Shown: in pieces, positions 49,074 to 56,575 of the stretch
How positions within the stretch are numbered: position 1 is the first letter of the stretch
Layout of the letters: every line of letters starts with the position of its first letter
NCBI GenBank assembly: GCA_046330285.1
Contig: JAXLSX010000003.1
Coordinates: forward strand, 124,001 to 188,000
DNA: 64,000 nucleotides
Direction of reading: 5' to 3'
From: RHKX01 sp046330285
Lineage (GTDB): Bacteria; Actinomycetota; Thermoleophilia; Solirubrobacterales; 70-9
Notes under the pieces: model-generated
Told to the model about the DNA's origin: nothing
What the model saw: the letters and a program-made list of their open reading frames with translations, nothing else
The model's database searches: none
Made by a program: the position numbers and the translations under genes

Positions 49074-50188
49074 TTACTCAGCACGATCGCGGTCTTGGAG
49101 TTGCTGTAGTCGGGAACCGCGAAGTCGCGGATACCGTCGCGATTGAAGTCGCCGCTCGCGACGGAGTAGGCCTCCGCGACGGCCGGGTAGTTCTTCGGCG
49201 ACTTCAGGCCCTTCTTGCCGTTGTAGAGCACCGAGACCTTGCCGTTGTCCTCGCTGGTCAGGATCGGATCCTTGTAGCCGTTGCCGTCGACGTCCTTGAT
49301 CTCGATCTCGTACGGGCAGGAGCCGCCTTTCTCCTTCACGGGCTTCTTGTAGCCGAGGCCGGTCTCGCCCTTCGCCCGCAGCAGAAGGTTCTGAGGGCTG
49401 TCGGCGCAGCGGGCAACCCAGATGTCGGGACGTCCCTTGCCGTCGATCTGGGCGACGGCCATGCCGTAGGCCGCCTGGAGATCGTCGATCTTGATCGACA
49501 CCGCCTTCTTGAAGTCGCCCTTACCGTTCCCGCGGAAGAGCTTGAGTCCCTTCTCGTAGTCGAGGACCGCGATGTCCTTGCCACTCTTGCCGTCGAGCTG
49601 CGCGATCGCGACCGACGTCGGAGCTTGGCCGGCCGGATAGGACTCCGCGGGCTTGAACTTCCCGCCCTTCTTGCCGAGGAGGACGCTCATCTTCGGGTCG
49701 TCGTCGCTTGCGACCGCAAGGTCGACCCGCCGGTCGCCGTTGAGATCGGCGGCTGCGACCGAGTACGGGCCGTCCGGCACCGGGTAGGAGACCGGAGCCT
49801 TGAAGGAGCCGTTGCCCTTGCTGGTCAAAACGCCGATCTCGTCGCCGTCATAGCCGACGACTGCGAGATCGTCGTCGCCGTCCTTGTTGAAGTCCTTGGC
49901 CGCGATCCCGAAGGGATAGTCGGCCGCGGGGAAGTCGCCCTTCTCCTTGAACTTGCCGGCGTTGCCCTTGCCGAGCAGGATCGAGACGTCGTCGTCGTTC
50001 TCGTTCCCGGTTGCCACGTCGAGCTTGCCGTCGCCATTGAAGTCGGCGACCGCAACCGGAAAGGCGTCATCGCCGGCGGTGTACGTCACCGGCGGCTCGT
50101 ACTTCGGCGTCGCTGCGAGCGCCAGCGCGGCGAACGCGGCAACGGCGGTGGCGACAACGACGAGGGTGACGGGAATTCGCTCTCGCAT
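49070..50188 (-). CDS. Secreted seven-repeat FG-GAP (VCBS) beta-propeller
   Basis: A 372-residue exported protein with signal peptide VTLVVVATAVAAFAALALAA. It has seven FG-GAP/VCBS repeats with calcium-binding DxNxDG-type loops, for example VAVADFNGDGKLDVATG and VASGDFNRDGIRDFAVPD. Together they form one seven-bladed propeller, as in integrin alpha heads. Two cysteines (ARCADS, GGSCPYE) lie in blade 5/6. Such proteins usually bind partners or carbohydrates. ATG 50188 is used since upstream sequence in frame is not a signal. Coupled to the C-RKV-C gene downstream. Confidence 0.85.
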   Translation of the reverse strand: MRERIPVTLVVVATAVAAFAALALAATPKYEPPVTYTAGDDAFPVAVADFNGDGKLDVATGNENDDDVSILLGKGNAGKFKEKGDFPAADYPFGIAAKDFNKDGDDDLAVVGYDGDEIGVLTSKGNGSFKAPVSYPVPDGPYSVAAADLNGDRRVDLAVASDDDPKMSVLLGKKGGKFKPAESYPAGQAPTSVAIAQLDGKSGKDIAVLDYEKGLKLFRGNGKGDFKKAVSIKIDDLQAAYGMAVAQIDGKGRPDIWVARCADSPQNLLLRAKGETGLGYKKPVKEKGGSCPYEIEIKDVDGNGYKDPILTSEDNGKVSVLYNGKKGLKSPKNYPAVAEAYSVASGDFNRDGIRDFAVPDYSNSKTAIVLSK

Positions 50189-50249
50189 GGACGCGAGTAT
50201 CGCGATACCGCCGGTCGTTGTCGAGCGGCTGCGGACGGATGTCCAGGGG

Positions 50250-50271
50250 GGCGCGACCACTGGGTCGCGCC
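50250..50271 (-). terminator. Hairpin downstream of the gene at 50282
   Basis: GGCGCGACC (50250-50258) pairs with GGTCGCGCC (50263-50271) around a 4-base loop. It lies 11 bases past the stop of the minus-strand gene ending at 50282 and before the FG-GAP gene start at 50188, so it can end that transcript. Confidence 0.6.
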
Positions 50272-50281
50272 GCCTTCGGGA

Positions 50282-50659
50282 TCAGATCTTCACCTCGGCG
50301 ACGCAGCGCTCGCCGGTGTCCTCGTTGCGGCCGATCCCCTTGATCGAGTCGGCGCCGGCCTGGTCGGCGATCTTCGTCTCGATCGAGAAGGAGCCGCTCG
50401 GCGCCTTCGTCTTCGCCGTCCCGCGGAACTGGACGTCGCCGTTGTCCTTGATCTTGACCTTCCACGGGACGCCGTTCTTGTTCTGGTCGACCTCGAACTC
50501 GACCTCGAGCTTCCCGTCGCGGGCCTTCGCCTTGATCTTCGAGGTGCTCGAGCCGTTGCACTTGCCGGTGCTGCGGACGTCGTCGCCCGCGGAGGCGAGC
50601 CCCGGCGCCGTGACGGCGGCGAGTGAGACGAGTGCGGTCGCGATTCCAAGCTTCTTCAT
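50282..50659 (-). CDS. Small secreted hypothetical protein
   Basis: A 125-residue exported protein. Signal peptide: KLGIATALVSLAAVTAPGLA. The mature part starts DDVRSTGKCNGSSTSKIKAK and is a run of short strands (KLEVEFEVDQNKNGVPWKVK, FRGTAKTKAPSGSFSIETKI) ending with a second Cys near the C-terminus (GERCVAEVKI). One disulphide would join the ends. It is the same kind of lysine-rich beta protein as the C-RKV-C family but lacks the RKV core. Function unknown. Confidence 0.7.
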   Translation of the reverse strand: MKKLGIATALVSLAAVTAPGLASAGDDVRSTGKCNGSSTSKIKAKARDGKLEVEFEVDQNKNGVPWKVKIKDNGDVQFRGTAKTKAPSGSFSIETKIADQAGADSIKGIGRNEDTGERCVAEVKI

Positions 50660-50773
50660 TTCGTGTCCCTTCTTCGTGATCGGTGAGGTACCGATGCTGG
50701 GGAACCGGCAAGCGGCTCTCAATCGGACATTGGTCCTAGGACCTACCCGGCGCCCGCCGATAGGCTCGCCGCG

Positions 50774-51667
50774 ATGATCTCGGTCCCGTACCTCCGGCGC
50801 GGTCCGGATTCGATCAGCCCGACCGCCCATTACACGGGCGAGACCTGGGTCCGCCACGGCCTCTCCCACCCCGAGCTCAGGACCGCACGGGGCCGCGTCT
50901 TCTTCGACACCCTGCGGCCGACGATGGCGGTCAGCCGCGCCCTCGGCGGGCCGACCCTCGAAGGGATGCTGATCGCCCGCCACCGGATCATCGACAGCCT
51001 GCTCGAGAACGACATCGCGGACGGGACCATCTCCCAGGTCGTCGAGGTCGCCTGCGGAATGTCGCCACGGGGCTGGCGTTTCGCCACCCGTCATGGTGAG
51101 GACCTCGTCTACGTCGAAGCCGACCTGCCGGCGATGGCGGCGAGCAAGCGGGGCGCGCTGCGGCGCATCGGCTCCCTCTCGGACCGCCACCGGGTGGTCG
51201 ATCTCGACGTTCTCCGCGACGGCGGGCCGGGCAGCTTCGCCGAGCTCATCGCCGGGCTCGACCCCGACCGCGGGACGGCGATCATCACCGAGGGCCTGAC
51301 GAGCTACCTGAGCGACGAGCAGGTCGAGGAGGTCTGGACCCGGTTCGCCGACGCGCTGCATGGCTTCCCGGCCGGGCTCTACCTCTCCGACCTCAGGCTC
51401 GCCGGCGAGGGCCGCGATCTCGTCGAGCAGGTGTTCAACGCCGGGCTCGGCGCCTTCGTCCGCAGCAAGATCCATCCGCACTTCAGCAGCGAGGATGCGG
51501 CGGCGGCCGCGCTCGTCGCGGCCGGCTTCGAAACCGCGCGGCTCCATCGTGGCGACGTCCATCCCGCCGCCGAGCTGAGCGGCGACGCCGGCGCGGCGCT
51601 GATCCACGTGATCGAGGGACGGATCGGGTCTCCGGTGACCGGCTCCGGCGCCACGGCAGCGCGATAG
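50774..51667 (+). CDS. Leucine-carboxyl-methyltransferase-like SAM methyltransferase
   Basis: A 297-residue class I methyltransferase of the LCM/PPM1-like group, often called polyketide O-methyltransferase. Features: SRALGGPTLEGMLIARHRII at the N-terminus, VVEVACGMSPRGWRFATRHG as the SAM site, YVEADLPAMAASKR as the acidic ribose site, and AIITEGLTSYLSDEQVEEVW with the characteristic EGL-x-x-YL motif. The family normally has an R at the N-terminal part for carboxylate binding. Substrate unknown. Divergent from the small secreted protein gene. Confidence 0.82.
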   Translation: MISVPYLRRGPDSISPTAHYTGETWVRHGLSHPELRTARGRVFFDTLRPTMAVSRALGGPTLEGMLIARHRIIDSLLENDIADGTISQVVEVACGMSPRGWRFATRHGEDLVYVEADLPAMAASKRGALRRIGSLSDRHRVVDLDVLRDGGPGSFAELIAGLDPDRGTAIITEGLTSYLSDEQVEEVWTRFADALHGFPAGLYLSDLRLAGEGRDLVEQVFNAGLGAFVRSKIHPHFSSEDAAAAALVAAGFETARLHRGDVHPAAELSGDAGAALIHVIEGRIGSPVTGSGATAAR

Positions 51668-51725
51668 CCTGCCGGCACATTCACGCGACGAGCAGCCGTC
51701 GCTCATCAACAGGGAGGCACCAGGG

Positions 51726-52409
51726 ATGAAGAGGCTCACGGCGATCGTGATTGCGATCGCGGCGACACTTGCATTCGCGTCATCGGCATCGGCGAAGGGT
51801 TTCATCGCGGATTCCGTCGCCATTTACGACTCCACGGAGATCAGCGCGAGCAAGGGCATCTTCTGGGGCCAACTCCTCACCGGGAACACCGCTTGTGCGG
51901 GTCAGCGGAAGTTCAAGTTCGTCGCCAAGGGGTCGTCCGGGAGCGCGACCCTCGACAAGGGCAGGACGAGCGCGGAGGGCGGCCTCTCCGCCCTGGTCAC
52001 CACGAGCGACCTGATGGGCGCGACCCAAGCGAGCTTCGTCGTCGCGAAGTCCGGCAAGTGCGGCAAGGTCGTCGGCTCGATCCAGTTCGCGCGGCAGGCG
52101 GCTTCGCGGGCCGCCGGCACCGCCGTCTCGATCGCCGGGGTCGACGGCGACGGCGACGATGGCGCGATCGGAGGTTTCGTCAAATCCTCCAAGGGCTCGT
52201 GCAAGGCGAACCGCAAGGTCAAGCTGCTGCGGAACGGCCGCCCGATCGACAAGGGGACGACGACCACACATGGGGCGTGGTCCCTGCACGTCACCAAGGC
52301 CGAGTTCAACCCGTCGAACGAGTTCAAGGTCGTCGTCAACAAGACATCGAAGTGCGCCGGTGCGAAGACCGTGTTCGACTTCGGAATCAACCGCCCGAGT
52401 TGGCGCTGA
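51726..52409 (+). CDS. Secreted protein with two C-RKV-C domains
   Basis: A 227-residue exported protein. Signal peptide: LTAIVIAIAATLAFASSASA. Domain 1: WGQLLTGNTACAGQRKFKFV, LDKGRTSAEGGLSALV, a second Cys in SGKCGKVVG. Domain 2: GGFVKSSKGSCKANRKVKLL, DKGTTTTHGAWSLHVTKAEF, a second Cys in TSKCAGAKT. A linker with GVDGDGDDGAIG may bind calcium. Lone gene on its strand. Function unknown; related to the genes at 58113 and 59481, which have the same two-domain layout. Confidence 0.77.
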   Translation: MKRLTAIVIAIAATLAFASSASAKGFIADSVAIYDSTEISASKGIFWGQLLTGNTACAGQRKFKFVAKGSSGSATLDKGRTSAEGGLSALVTTSDLMGATQASFVVAKSGKCGKVVGSIQFARQAASRAAGTAVSIAGVDGDGDDGAIGGFVKSSKGSCKANRKVKLLRNGRPIDKGTTTTHGAWSLHVTKAEFNPSNEFKVVVNKTSKCAGAKTVFDFGINRPSWR

Positions 52410-52438
52410 CCGATCCGTGAGGTGCTCCGCGGTCTCGG

Positions 52439-53011
52439 TCAGAGACCGAGGCCGCGGACGCCGCCCTCGTCCCACCCGAGGTGGTGGGCGATCTCGTGGC
52501 GGACCGTGCGCTCGACCTGTGCGCGAAGCATCGCCGGGCTCCAGCCGAAGTCGCGTTCGAGCGTGTCCCGGTAGATGACGATGTGGTCGGGGTAGTTGTC
52601 GCGGGCGATCGTGTCGCCGATGTACTGGCCGTAGGCGTGGACCTCGTGCCCGCGGTTGGAGATCGTGACCGGCAGGTCGCGCAGGACCTCGCGAAACTCC
52701 TCCGGGAGGTCGTCCAGGGCCTCCATCACGAGCTGGTCGAACTCGCTCGGCGGCTCCTCCGGCGGCGGCAGCTTCGCGAGCGCGTCGCTGCGATCCACCA
52801 GCCGCCTGAACTCGTGCTCGGGCATCTCCTCCCCGGCGAGCAGCGTCGTCAGCCAGCCGGTGACGAAGACGATCGCGGCGGCGGCGAGCAGGATCGTCAG
52901 CAGGCTCTCGGCGCCGTCGAGGGATGGCGGCTTCAGCAGGAACCAGGCGAGCGCGGCGACCAGGCCGGTCATCAGGGCCGCTCGGAGCGGTGGGCCGAAG
53001 ATCTCCTTCAC
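52439..53011 (-). CDS. Membrane zincin-like metallopeptidase (DUF1025 type)
   Basis: A 190-residue protein. The N-terminal third has two membrane segments (LRAALMTGLVAALAWFLLKP; LLTILLAAAAIVFVTGWLTT). The C-terminal part is a minizincin: FDQLVMEALDDLPEEFREVL, HIVIYRDTLERDFGW, and the zinc motif RHEIAHHLGWDE (H-E-x-x-H with downstream D/E). The soluble family normally has no membrane anchor, so the two helices are an addition. GTG 53011 is the start. Substrate unknown. Confidence 0.85.
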   Translation of the reverse strand: MKEIFGPPLRAALMTGLVAALAWFLLKPPSLDGAESLLTILLAAAAIVFVTGWLTTLLAGEEMPEHEFRRLVDRSDALAKLPPPEEPPSEFDQLVMEALDDLPEEFREVLRDLPVTISNRGHEVHAYGQYIGDTIARDNYPDHIVIYRDTLERDFGWSPAMLRAQVERTVRHEIAHHLGWDEGGVRGLGL

Positions 53012-53112
53012 CGGCCTCAGATTAGGTCACGCCACCCGCGGCCCGAATCGGTATCGGTGCGATCGGTTGCAGGTCTTTACGGTCCTTCCCACCGGGCCTC
53101 GCCGCCGTCAGG

Positions 53113-53598
53113 ATGCGCGGCATGCCCGGACTCGGCCCGATCGACCGCCTCCTGAGCGCTCCCGGCGATCTCGGGTCGCTGCTCGCCCATCTGCCCTCGA
53201 TCGCCCGCAGCACGACCGAGATGGAGCGGCACACCTCCCAACTTGACGAGGTGTCGGCGAGCCTCGACCGGGTCGCCGAGAGTGCGGCGGCGCTGCCCGC
53301 GGTCCGCGACATCCTCGCCGAGGTCGCGCAGGCGACGGCGACGCTGGAGCCGATGGACGGGCGGATGGCCGCGATCGAGGAGTCGATGCCGGTGCTCGTC
53401 GACGTCCAGAAGCAGCTCGCCGCCCTGCCCGAGGTGATGACCCGCCTCGACGAGGGGATCGACCGGCTCGCGGGACTGATGGAGAGGACGCTCGCCTCGA
53501 TCGAGGAGTTGAGCGCGACGATCACGACTCTGCACGGCTCGCTCGAACCGGTCGGCCGGCTGGCGAGCCGGGTGCCCGGACAGGGCCGCTCGAGCTAG
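53113..53598 (+). CDS. Helical coiled-coil hypothetical protein
   Basis: A 161-residue protein made almost entirely of amphipathic helix. Regular heptads (TEMERHTSQLDEVSASLDRV; MDGRMAAIEESMPVLVDVQK; EVMTRLDEGIDRLAGLMERT) resemble methyl-accepting or tether proteins. No membrane helix, Cys or known motif. Probably a structural or scaffolding coiled coil. Its stop overlaps the end of the convergent aldo/keto reductase gene by 4 bases. ATG 53122 is a possible second start. Confidence 0.6.
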   Translation: MRGMPGLGPIDRLLSAPGDLGSLLAHLPSIARSTTEMERHTSQLDEVSASLDRVAESAAALPAVRDILAEVAQATATLEPMDGRMAAIEESMPVLVDVQKQLAALPEVMTRLDEGIDRLAGLMERTLASIEELSATITTLHGSLEPVGRLASRVPGQGRSS

Positions 53599-54365
53599 GC
53601 GCCGAGCGCTTCGATCTCCTCCGGCGAGAGCTCGATCTCGGTCGCGGCGAGGTTCTCGCGCAGGTGCTCGATCGAGAGCGTGCCCGGAATCGGCGCGACG
53701 ATCGGCGAGCGGTGCAGCAGCCATGCCAGCCGGATCTGATCCGGGCTCGCATCGTGACGCCCGGCGATCTCGGTCAGCTCACCGGTGTCGTCGCCGGCGA
53801 GCGGGAAGAACGGCACGAAGACGATCCCGTGCGTTTCGCAGTGGTCGATCACCTCGTCGTGCTTGCGCTCCCCGAGCCCGTACTCGTTCTGGACGGCGGC
53901 GATCGGGACGATCGACCGCGCGGCCTCGATCTCCTCGACCCCGACCTCCGAGAGACCGACGTGGGCGATCCGCCCGTTCTCGACGTAGCCGGCCAGGAGC
54001 TCCATCGTCGCCTCGAGCGGGGCGTCGTCGTGGACCCGGTGCAGGTACCAGAGGTCGATCCGGCCCGTCTGCAGCCGCTCGAGGCTGTGCTCGATCTCCT
54101 CACGGATCCGGTCCGGGTCGTTGGTCCTGTAGCCGCCCTTCGTCGCGACGACGATCTCCTCCGGGAACGGGGCGAGGGCGTTCCCGATCGCGGTCTCGCT
54201 CGAGCCGTCGGTGTAGAGGTGGGCGGTGTCGATGAAGCCGAGGCCGGCGTCGATCGCCTCGCGCAGGAAGCCGTGGTTGGCGTCGTCGTCGGTCAGCCGG
54301 TTCGTACCGAGGCCGACCCGGGCTACGGTGCGGCCGGCGATCTCGAAGGTGCGCATCGGAACCAT
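53595..54365 (-). CDS. Aldo/keto reductase
   Basis: A 256-residue aldo/keto reductase barrel. Visible: AIDAGLGFIDTAHLYTDGSS with the catalytic Asp and Tyr, ATKGGYRTND with the Lys, LYHLHRVHDD-type YLHRVHDDAP supplying the His, and the NADPH-binding end WLLHRSPIVAPIPGT, with SIEHLRENLAATEIELSPEE. It belongs to the YccK/AKR11-like group of general carbonyl reductases. ATG 54365 has AAGGA upstream; ATG 54356 is an alternative. It is next to the TetR gene but on the same strand, 54 bases from it. Confidence 0.88.
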   Translation of the reverse strand: MVPMRTFEIAGRTVARVGLGTNRLTDDDANHGFLREAIDAGLGFIDTAHLYTDGSSETAIGNALAPFPEEIVVATKGGYRTNDPDRIREEIEHSLERLQTGRIDLWYLHRVHDDAPLEATMELLAGYVENGRIAHVGLSEVGVEEIEAARSIVPIAAVQNEYGLGERKHDEVIDHCETHGIVFVPFFPLAGDDTGELTEIAGRHDASPDQIRLAWLLHRSPIVAPIPGTLSIEHLRENLAATEIELSPEEIEALGA

Positions 54366-54419
54366 GGCTAGATCCTTCCCGGGCGACCGGCCCGCGAAAC
54401 GGGAGGCCGTCGCGCCGAT

Positions 54420-55025
54420 CTAGGAGTCGGCGGCGTCGAGCGCCGCGACCAGGGTCGCACCGAGGAGCGGCAGGATCTGCTCGGGCGGGGTGCCCTCGGC
54501 GCGGGCCTCGTCGAGGACGGCGCCGAAGAACGCGAGGTAGCCGCGGAGGGCCATGCGGGCCCGCGGCGGCGGCTCCTCGGTCCCGAGCTGGTTGAGCGCG
54601 GTTGCCGCGATCACGACCTCGGTGAAGCGATCCACTGTCGCCCGCAGCTCGGGGTCGGTCGAACCGCGGGCGAGCTGGTAGATCGTCCAGGCGTCGCTCG
54701 GCTCCATCGCGTGCTCGATCATCCGGGCGTTGTTCGCCTGCAGACGCTCGGCGAGAGGGGTCGCCTCGTCGGTGATCCAGTCGTCGGTGAGGCGATGGCC
54801 CGCCTCCTCGGCGACGGCCAGAGCGAGGTCGGCCCGGCCGCGCGGGAAGTAGTGGTAGAGCAGGTTCCGCGTGACCCCGGCCCCCGCCGCGACGTCGTCG
54901 AGCGAGAAATCGCCGAAGCCGGTCTCCGCCAGGACCGGCATCGCCGCTGCCACCAGCTGCTCGCGGCGGGCGTCCCGCGTGAGCCGGCGCGGTGCCGCCG
55001 CCTGGGCCGATGCTGATTCGAGCAC
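54420..55025 (-). CDS. TetR-family transcriptional regulator
   Basis: A 201-residue TetR/AcrR regulator. The HTH is in residues about 30-60 (FGDFSLDDVAAGAGVTRNLL followed by YHYFPR). The ligand-binding helices follow. GTG 55025 is chosen: the frame is open up to TTG 55070, but that stretch would place the start inside the operator palindrome. The gene is divergent from the secreted paralogue pair at 55163, with a TTGTCAA array between. It therefore likely represses that pair and itself; ligand unknown. Confidence 0.85.
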   Translation of the reverse strand: MLESASAQAAAPRRLTRDARREQLVAAAMPVLAETGFGDFSLDDVAAGAGVTRNLLYHYFPRGRADLALAVAEEAGHRLTDDWITDEATPLAERLQANNARMIEHAMEPSDAWTIYQLARGSTDPELRATVDRFTEVVIAATALNQLGTEEPPPRARMALRGYLAFFGAVLDEARAEGTPPEQILPLLGATLVAALDAADS

Positions 55026-55063
55026 ACTCGGATCGTAGCGCGGATCGACCCGGTATTTACGTA

Positions 55064-55086
55064 TTGTCAACTTGACAATTTGTCAA
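55064..55086. promoter_or_regulatory. TTGTCAA/TTGACAA operator array
   Basis: Three 7-base elements alternate in orientation at 8-base steps: TTGTCAA (55064-55070), TTGACAA (55072-55078), TTGTCAA (55080-55086). Each adjacent pair forms a 15-bp perfect palindrome. This is a typical layout for cooperative TetR-family binding, and it lies between the TetR gene and its divergent neighbour. Confidence 0.75.
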
Positions 55087-55101
55087 TAAGCCGGATACGG
55101 T
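55072..55101 (+). promoter_or_regulatory. Candidate promoter for the secreted pair, overlapped by operator
   Basis: TTGACA at 55072-55077 is a perfect -35 box; TACGGT at 55096-55101 gives a weaker -10 at 18-base spacing. The -35 lies inside the operator array, so bound TetR protein would block RNA polymerase. Transcription would begin near 55108, about 55 bases before the TTG start. Confidence 0.5.
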
Positions 55102-55162
55102 GGCGTCAGTTGCCATCCCCGACGCCGCAACCGGCGCTCCGGAAAAAGGAGTGAGGTAAACC

Positions 55163-56575
55163 TTGAACATCGACGCTTCCCGACTGATCAAGGTCCTCGT
55201 CGCGGCCGCGGCCGCCGCGCTGCTCGTGGCCGTCCCGGCTCGCGCCGACCTCCACTACCTCCCCCATCACCTCGCGGTCGAGACGAACCAGAAGTACGGG
55301 CACGACTGCTTCTGGGCCCCGCCGAAGGGCATGGACTACGGCGATCTTCCGAACGCGATCCCGATCCAGAAGCCGAACCTCTACCCCGACGTCGGCTCCA
55401 CCTACTTCGTCGCCCAGTACAAGCTGCCCGAGGGCGCGAGCCTGACCTTCCACGGCGAATTCGGCCACCAGCGCTACATGTCCTGGACGATGTTCGGCCG
55501 GCCCGGCGAGCTCGGCCAGATCGCCTCGGCCGATCACCTCCGCGACTTCCAGATCGTGCCCGACAAGGGCTCGGTCAACCCGTTCCTCCCCGGCGGCAGC
55601 CGCACCGGCGGGCCCCGCAAATACACGTTCCATGTCGTCTCCGGGGATGTCCCGGAGAAGCGGGCGAAGAACACGATCTACACCCAGACCACCGACCCCG
55701 ACACCCGGCTCGGGATGAGCATCCGCAACTACATCCCCGACCGCGGGCGCGACGGCACCGGCGACGTCGGGCTGCCGAAGCTCGTCCTGAACCTCGCCGA
55801 CGGCAGCAAGGTCCGCGGCGATGCCGCCTGCGCGATGCTCGACCCGATCGAGGACATCAGCACCTCGACCTTCCCGCCGGCACTCTGGAAGAACCTGGTC
55901 GCCGCGGCGGTGGACCCCGTCAACGCGCCCGCGTCCGATCCCCCGCGCTGGGAGCGATTCTGGAACGCGTCCTACAGCGTCGCCGGCGTCTTCATCGACG
56001 ACATGGACCTGCGCGCCGCCACCTATCCCCCGACCGACCAGGGCGGCTTTCAGTCGAACCCCGACACCCGCTATCTGCTGACGCCCGTCAGCCGCAAGTT
56101 CGGCCGGCTGATCACGGTCTCCGGGAAGATGCCGACGTTCCCGAAGACGCTGCCGGCGAGCACCCGCTGGAGCCCGCGCGACTACCAGGTGCGCTACTGG
56201 TCGATGTGCAGCGGCTCCTCTCCGGTGACCGGCCTCGGCTACGACTGCGTCTACGACCAGCAGGTCCCGCTCAGCAAGGGTCGCCGCTACACCCTGGTGA
56301 TCGGCCGTCCGGCCGACCGCCCGGCCAACGCCCGGCGCGAGTGCGGCTACCGGTGGATGAACTTCGGCAAGGGCGAGAACTACGACGATCCCGCCGCCCG
56401 GCCCTACCTCGACGTCCTCTACATGCGGTTCATGGCCGCCGACCCGTCGTTCGAGGAGGCGCCGCAGAACGTCACCGAGCCCGGCACCGAGAAGCAGGTG
56501 ATGGGTCCCTACTTCCCGACCTCGAAGTACTGGTCGAAGTCCGAGTTCGCGAAGCTCGGCTGCAACGGCAAGTGA
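55163..56575 (+). CDS. Secreted cysteine-containing protein, paralogue A
   Basis: A 470-residue exported protein with signal peptide VLVAAAAAALLVAVPARADL. The mature part has HDCFWAPPKGMDYGDLPNAI, YPDVGSTYFVAQYKLPEGAS, HQRYMSWTMFGRPGELG, VGLPKLVLNLADGSKVRGDA-AC, and a C-terminal part with VRYWSMCSGSSP, YDCVYDQQVPL and RRECGYRWMN. Layout and motifs repeat in the next gene. The beta-rich N-terminal half with DCFW and RYM looks like a lectin- or hydrolase-like fold, but I do not recognise a family. TTG 55163 follows GAGG. The pair is probably controlled by the divergent TetR protein. Confidence 0.75.
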   Translation: MNIDASRLIKVLVAAAAAALLVAVPARADLHYLPHHLAVETNQKYGHDCFWAPPKGMDYGDLPNAIPIQKPNLYPDVGSTYFVAQYKLPEGASLTFHGEFGHQRYMSWTMFGRPGELGQIASADHLRDFQIVPDKGSVNPFLPGGSRTGGPRKYTFHVVSGDVPEKRAKNTIYTQTTDPDTRLGMSIRNYIPDRGRDGTGDVGLPKLVLNLADGSKVRGDAACAMLDPIEDISTSTFPPALWKNLVAAAVDPVNAPASDPPRWERFWNASYSVAGVFIDDMDLRAATYPPTDQGGFQSNPDTRYLLTPVSRKFGRLITVSGKMPTFPKTLPASTRWSPRDYQVRYWSMCSGSSPVTGLGYDCVYDQQVPLSKGRRYTLVIGRPADRPANARRECGYRWMNFGKGENYDDPAARPYLDVLYMRFMAADPSFEEAPQNVTEPGTEKQVMGPYFPTSKYWSKSEFAKLGCNGK

